A DNA stretch of 64,000 bases, taken from the NCBI RefSeq assembly GCF_933775445.1, contig NW_026089409.1, forward strand, positions 372,001-436,000, read 5' to 3'. Source of the stretch: Argentina anserina. Lineage: Eukaryota > Streptophyta > Magnoliopsida > Rosales > Rosaceae. Below the pieces are notes generated by a model. It searched no databases. It worked only from the letters and a program-made list of their open reading frames with translations, and was not told the origin of the DNA. Position numbers and translations under genes: made by a program. Shown one piece after another: positions 62,001-64,000 of this stretch (positions are counted from its first letter, which is position 1; every line of letters starts with the position of its first letter).

Positions 62001-64000
62001 TAGTAAAGATACGCAAACGATGTAAAGATACACAATTGGAATAGTAAAGATACGCAAACGATGTAAAGATACTCAGTTTGAAAGAAACACACTCCCAGAC
62101 TTGCAAAACTCTCAAATACAATAGATACTCGCATCAGAAGCCTTACAGAAAGATACTCAAACGAGAAATGAAAAGATACACAATTGGAATAGTAAAGATA
62201 CGCAAACGATGTAAAGATACACAATTGGAATAGTAAAGATACGCAAACGATGTAAAGATACTCAGTTTGAAAGAAACACACTCCCACACTTGCAAAACTC
62301 TCAAATACAATAGAAACTCGCATCAGAAGCCTTACAGAAAGATACTCAAACGAGAAATGAAAAGGTACACAATTGGAATAGTAAAGATACGCAAACGATG
62401 TAAAGATACACAATTGGAATAGTAAAGATACGCAAACGATTTAAGATACTCAGTTTGAAAGAAACACACTCCCACACTTGCAAAACTCTCAAATTCAATA
62501 GAAACTCGCATCAGAAGCCTTACAGAAAGATACTCAAACGAGAAATGAAAAGATACACAATTGGAATAGTAAAGATACGCAAACGATGTAAAGATACACA
62601 ATTGGAATAGTAAAGATACGCAAACGATGTAAAGATACTCAGTTTGAAAGAAACACACTCCCACACTTGCAAAACTCTCAAATACAATAGAAACTCGCAT
62701 CAGAAGCCTTACAGAAAGATACTCAAACGAGAAATGAAAAGATACACAATTGGAATAGTAAAGATACGCAAACGATGTAAAGATACACAATTGGAATAGT
62801 AAAGATACGCAAACGATTTAAGATACTCAGTTTGAAAGAAACACACTCCCACACTTGCAAAACTCTCAAATTCAATAGAAACTCGCATCAGAAGCCTTAC
62901 AGAAAGATACTCAAACGAGAAATGAAAAGATACACAATTGGAATAGTAAAGATACGCAAACGATGTAAAGATACACAATTGGAATAGTAAAGATACGCAA
63001 ACGATGTAAAGATACTCAGTTTGAAAGAAACACACTCCCACACTTGCAAAACTCTCAAATACAATAGAAACTCGCATCAGAAGCCTTACAGAAAGATACT
63101 CAAACGAGAAATGAAAAGATACACAATTGGAATAGTAAAGATACGCAAACGATGTAAAGATACACAATTGGAATAGTAAAGATACGCAAACGATGTAAAG
63201 ATACTCAGTTTGAAAGAAATACACTCCCACACTTGCAAAACTCTCAAATACAATAGATACTCACATCAGAAGCCTTACAGAAAGATACTCAAACGAGAAA
63301 TGAAAAGATACACAATTGGAATAGTAAAGATACGCAAACGATGTAAAGATACTCAGTTTGAAAGAAACACACTCCCACACTTGCAAAACTCTCAAATTCA
63401 ATAGAAACTCGCATCAGAAAGCCTTACAGAAAGATACTCAAACGAGAAATGAAAAGATACACAATTGGAATAGTAAAGATACGCAAACGATGTAAAGATA
63501 CACAATTGGAATAGTAAAGATACGCAAACGATGTAAAGATACTCAGTTTGATAGAAACACACCCCCACACTTGCAAAACTCTCAAATACAATAGAAACTC
63601 GCATCAGAAGCCTTACAGAAAGATACTCAAACGAGAAATGAAAAAATACACAATTGGAATAGTAAAGATACGCAAACGATGTAAAGATACACAATTGGAA
63701 TAGTAAAGATACGCAAACGATGTAAAGATACTCAGTTTGAAAGAAACACACTCCCACACTTGCAAAACTCTCAAATACAATAGAAACTCGCATCAGAAGC
63801 CTTACAGAAAGATACTCAAACGAGAAATGAAAAGATACACAATTGGAATAGTAAAGATACGCAAACGATGTAAAGATACTCAGTTTGAAAGAAACACACT
63901 CCCACACTTGCAAAACTCTCAAATTCAATAGAAACTCGCATCAGAAAGCCTTACAGAAAGATACTCAAACGAGAAATGAAAAGATACACAATTGGAATAG
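59832..64000. repeat. Tandem duplication, period 2671 bp
   Basis: Sequence at 59832-61329 recurs at 62503-64000 and runs out of the window. Shared rare variants are gaaatacactccc (60546/63217), atagatactca (60583/63254), tttgatagaaac (60877/63548) and gaaaaaatacac. A private difference is caaacgagaagcc at 60591 against cacatcagaagcc at 63262. Confidence 0.8.

Larger units (their letters stand above)
53658..64000. repeat. Satellite array, right segment (10.3 kb, continues beyond window)
   Basis: This is the same satellite in the same orientation as before the second element. Local flavour differs: gaaaaaatacac, ttatagaaag, gaaatacac, atagatactcg and gatagaaacac variants are common, and the 715-bp HOR pattern seen left of the insertion does not continue directly. 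Monomer spacing is again 148 or about 189 bp. No gene is present. Confidence 0.96.

Noticed and set aside
8417..63931. Recurrent 64-codon plus-strand frames starting MKETHPHTCKTLKYN
   Set aside because: They occur wherever a 148-bp monomer joins two particular frames of the satellite, so they are phase artefacts.
1..64000. Many minus-strand open frames with a repeated FFQTEYLYIVCV-like peptide, taken as a repeat protein or membrane protein family
   Set aside because: They are the translation of the tandem satellite. The frame depends only on the 189-bp period, breaks at every unit of another length, and appears in tens of overlapping copies without promoters or conserved starts.
7643..64000. 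CENP-B box or telomere repeat in the satellite
   Set aside because: No TTCG....A..CGGG-like box and no TTTAGGG tandem was found in the monomers read; isolated TTAGGG-like strings occur only in LTR DNA.

Overview
The window is plant nuclear DNA, most likely from a centromeric or pericentromeric satellite domain. About 46.9 kb of the 64 kb is one tandem satellite (1-433, 7643-43724 and 53658-64000), interrupted by two LTR retrotransposons of the Ty3/gypsy superfamily. No host gene, tRNA, rRNA or CRISPR array is visible. A plant is indicated by the primer-binding sites (tRNA-Asp type in one element, initiator tRNA-Met type in the other), the Athila/Tat-like gag, and the Tekay-like chromodomain remnant. 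A near-nucleosome-length monomer with higher-order repeats and retrotransposon invasion is typical of plant centromeres. A Rosaceae species such as strawberry is only a guess from memory of monomer sizes.

Satellite: the basic monomer is 148 bp. Most copies are about 189 bp because a 41-bp sub-block is present twice; two copies have it three times (229 bp). One-base variants give 149, 188 and 190 bp. Monomers are organised into higher-order repeats (HORs). A 715-bp tetramer is repeated exactly three times at 41482-43626. Near-identical kilobase-scale duplications have offsets of 3624, 2378, 3240, 3159, 1958, 1619, 4173, 1728 and 2671 bp. On the minus strand 189 is a multiple of three and one frame is stop-free, which produces many 63-residue-periodic open frames that are not genes.

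Element 1 (434-7642, plus strand, 7209 bp, target-site duplication GTAAA) has two 1558-bp LTRs with six differences noticed. It carries a tRNA-Asp type PBS, a leader containing an LTR-like promoter segment, one intact gag-like gene (3138-4280, 380 codons), a long non-coding 3' region with three copies of AAGTGTGGGG, and no pol. It is a gag-only, non-autonomous Athila/Tat-like element. Three paralogous satellite copies retain the empty site.

Element 2 (43725-53657, minus strand, 9933 bp, target-site duplication AGAAA) has LTRs of 3240 and 3236 bp. The only difference found is two GA units. Its 3.46-kb interior holds broken remnants of gag, protease, RT, integrase C-terminus and chromodomain, in Ty3/gypsy order on the minus strand. 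Near-identical LTRs around a dead interior suggest recent mobilisation in trans. Removing either element with one target-site copy restores a monomer of exactly 189 or 190 bp, so both boundaries are secure.
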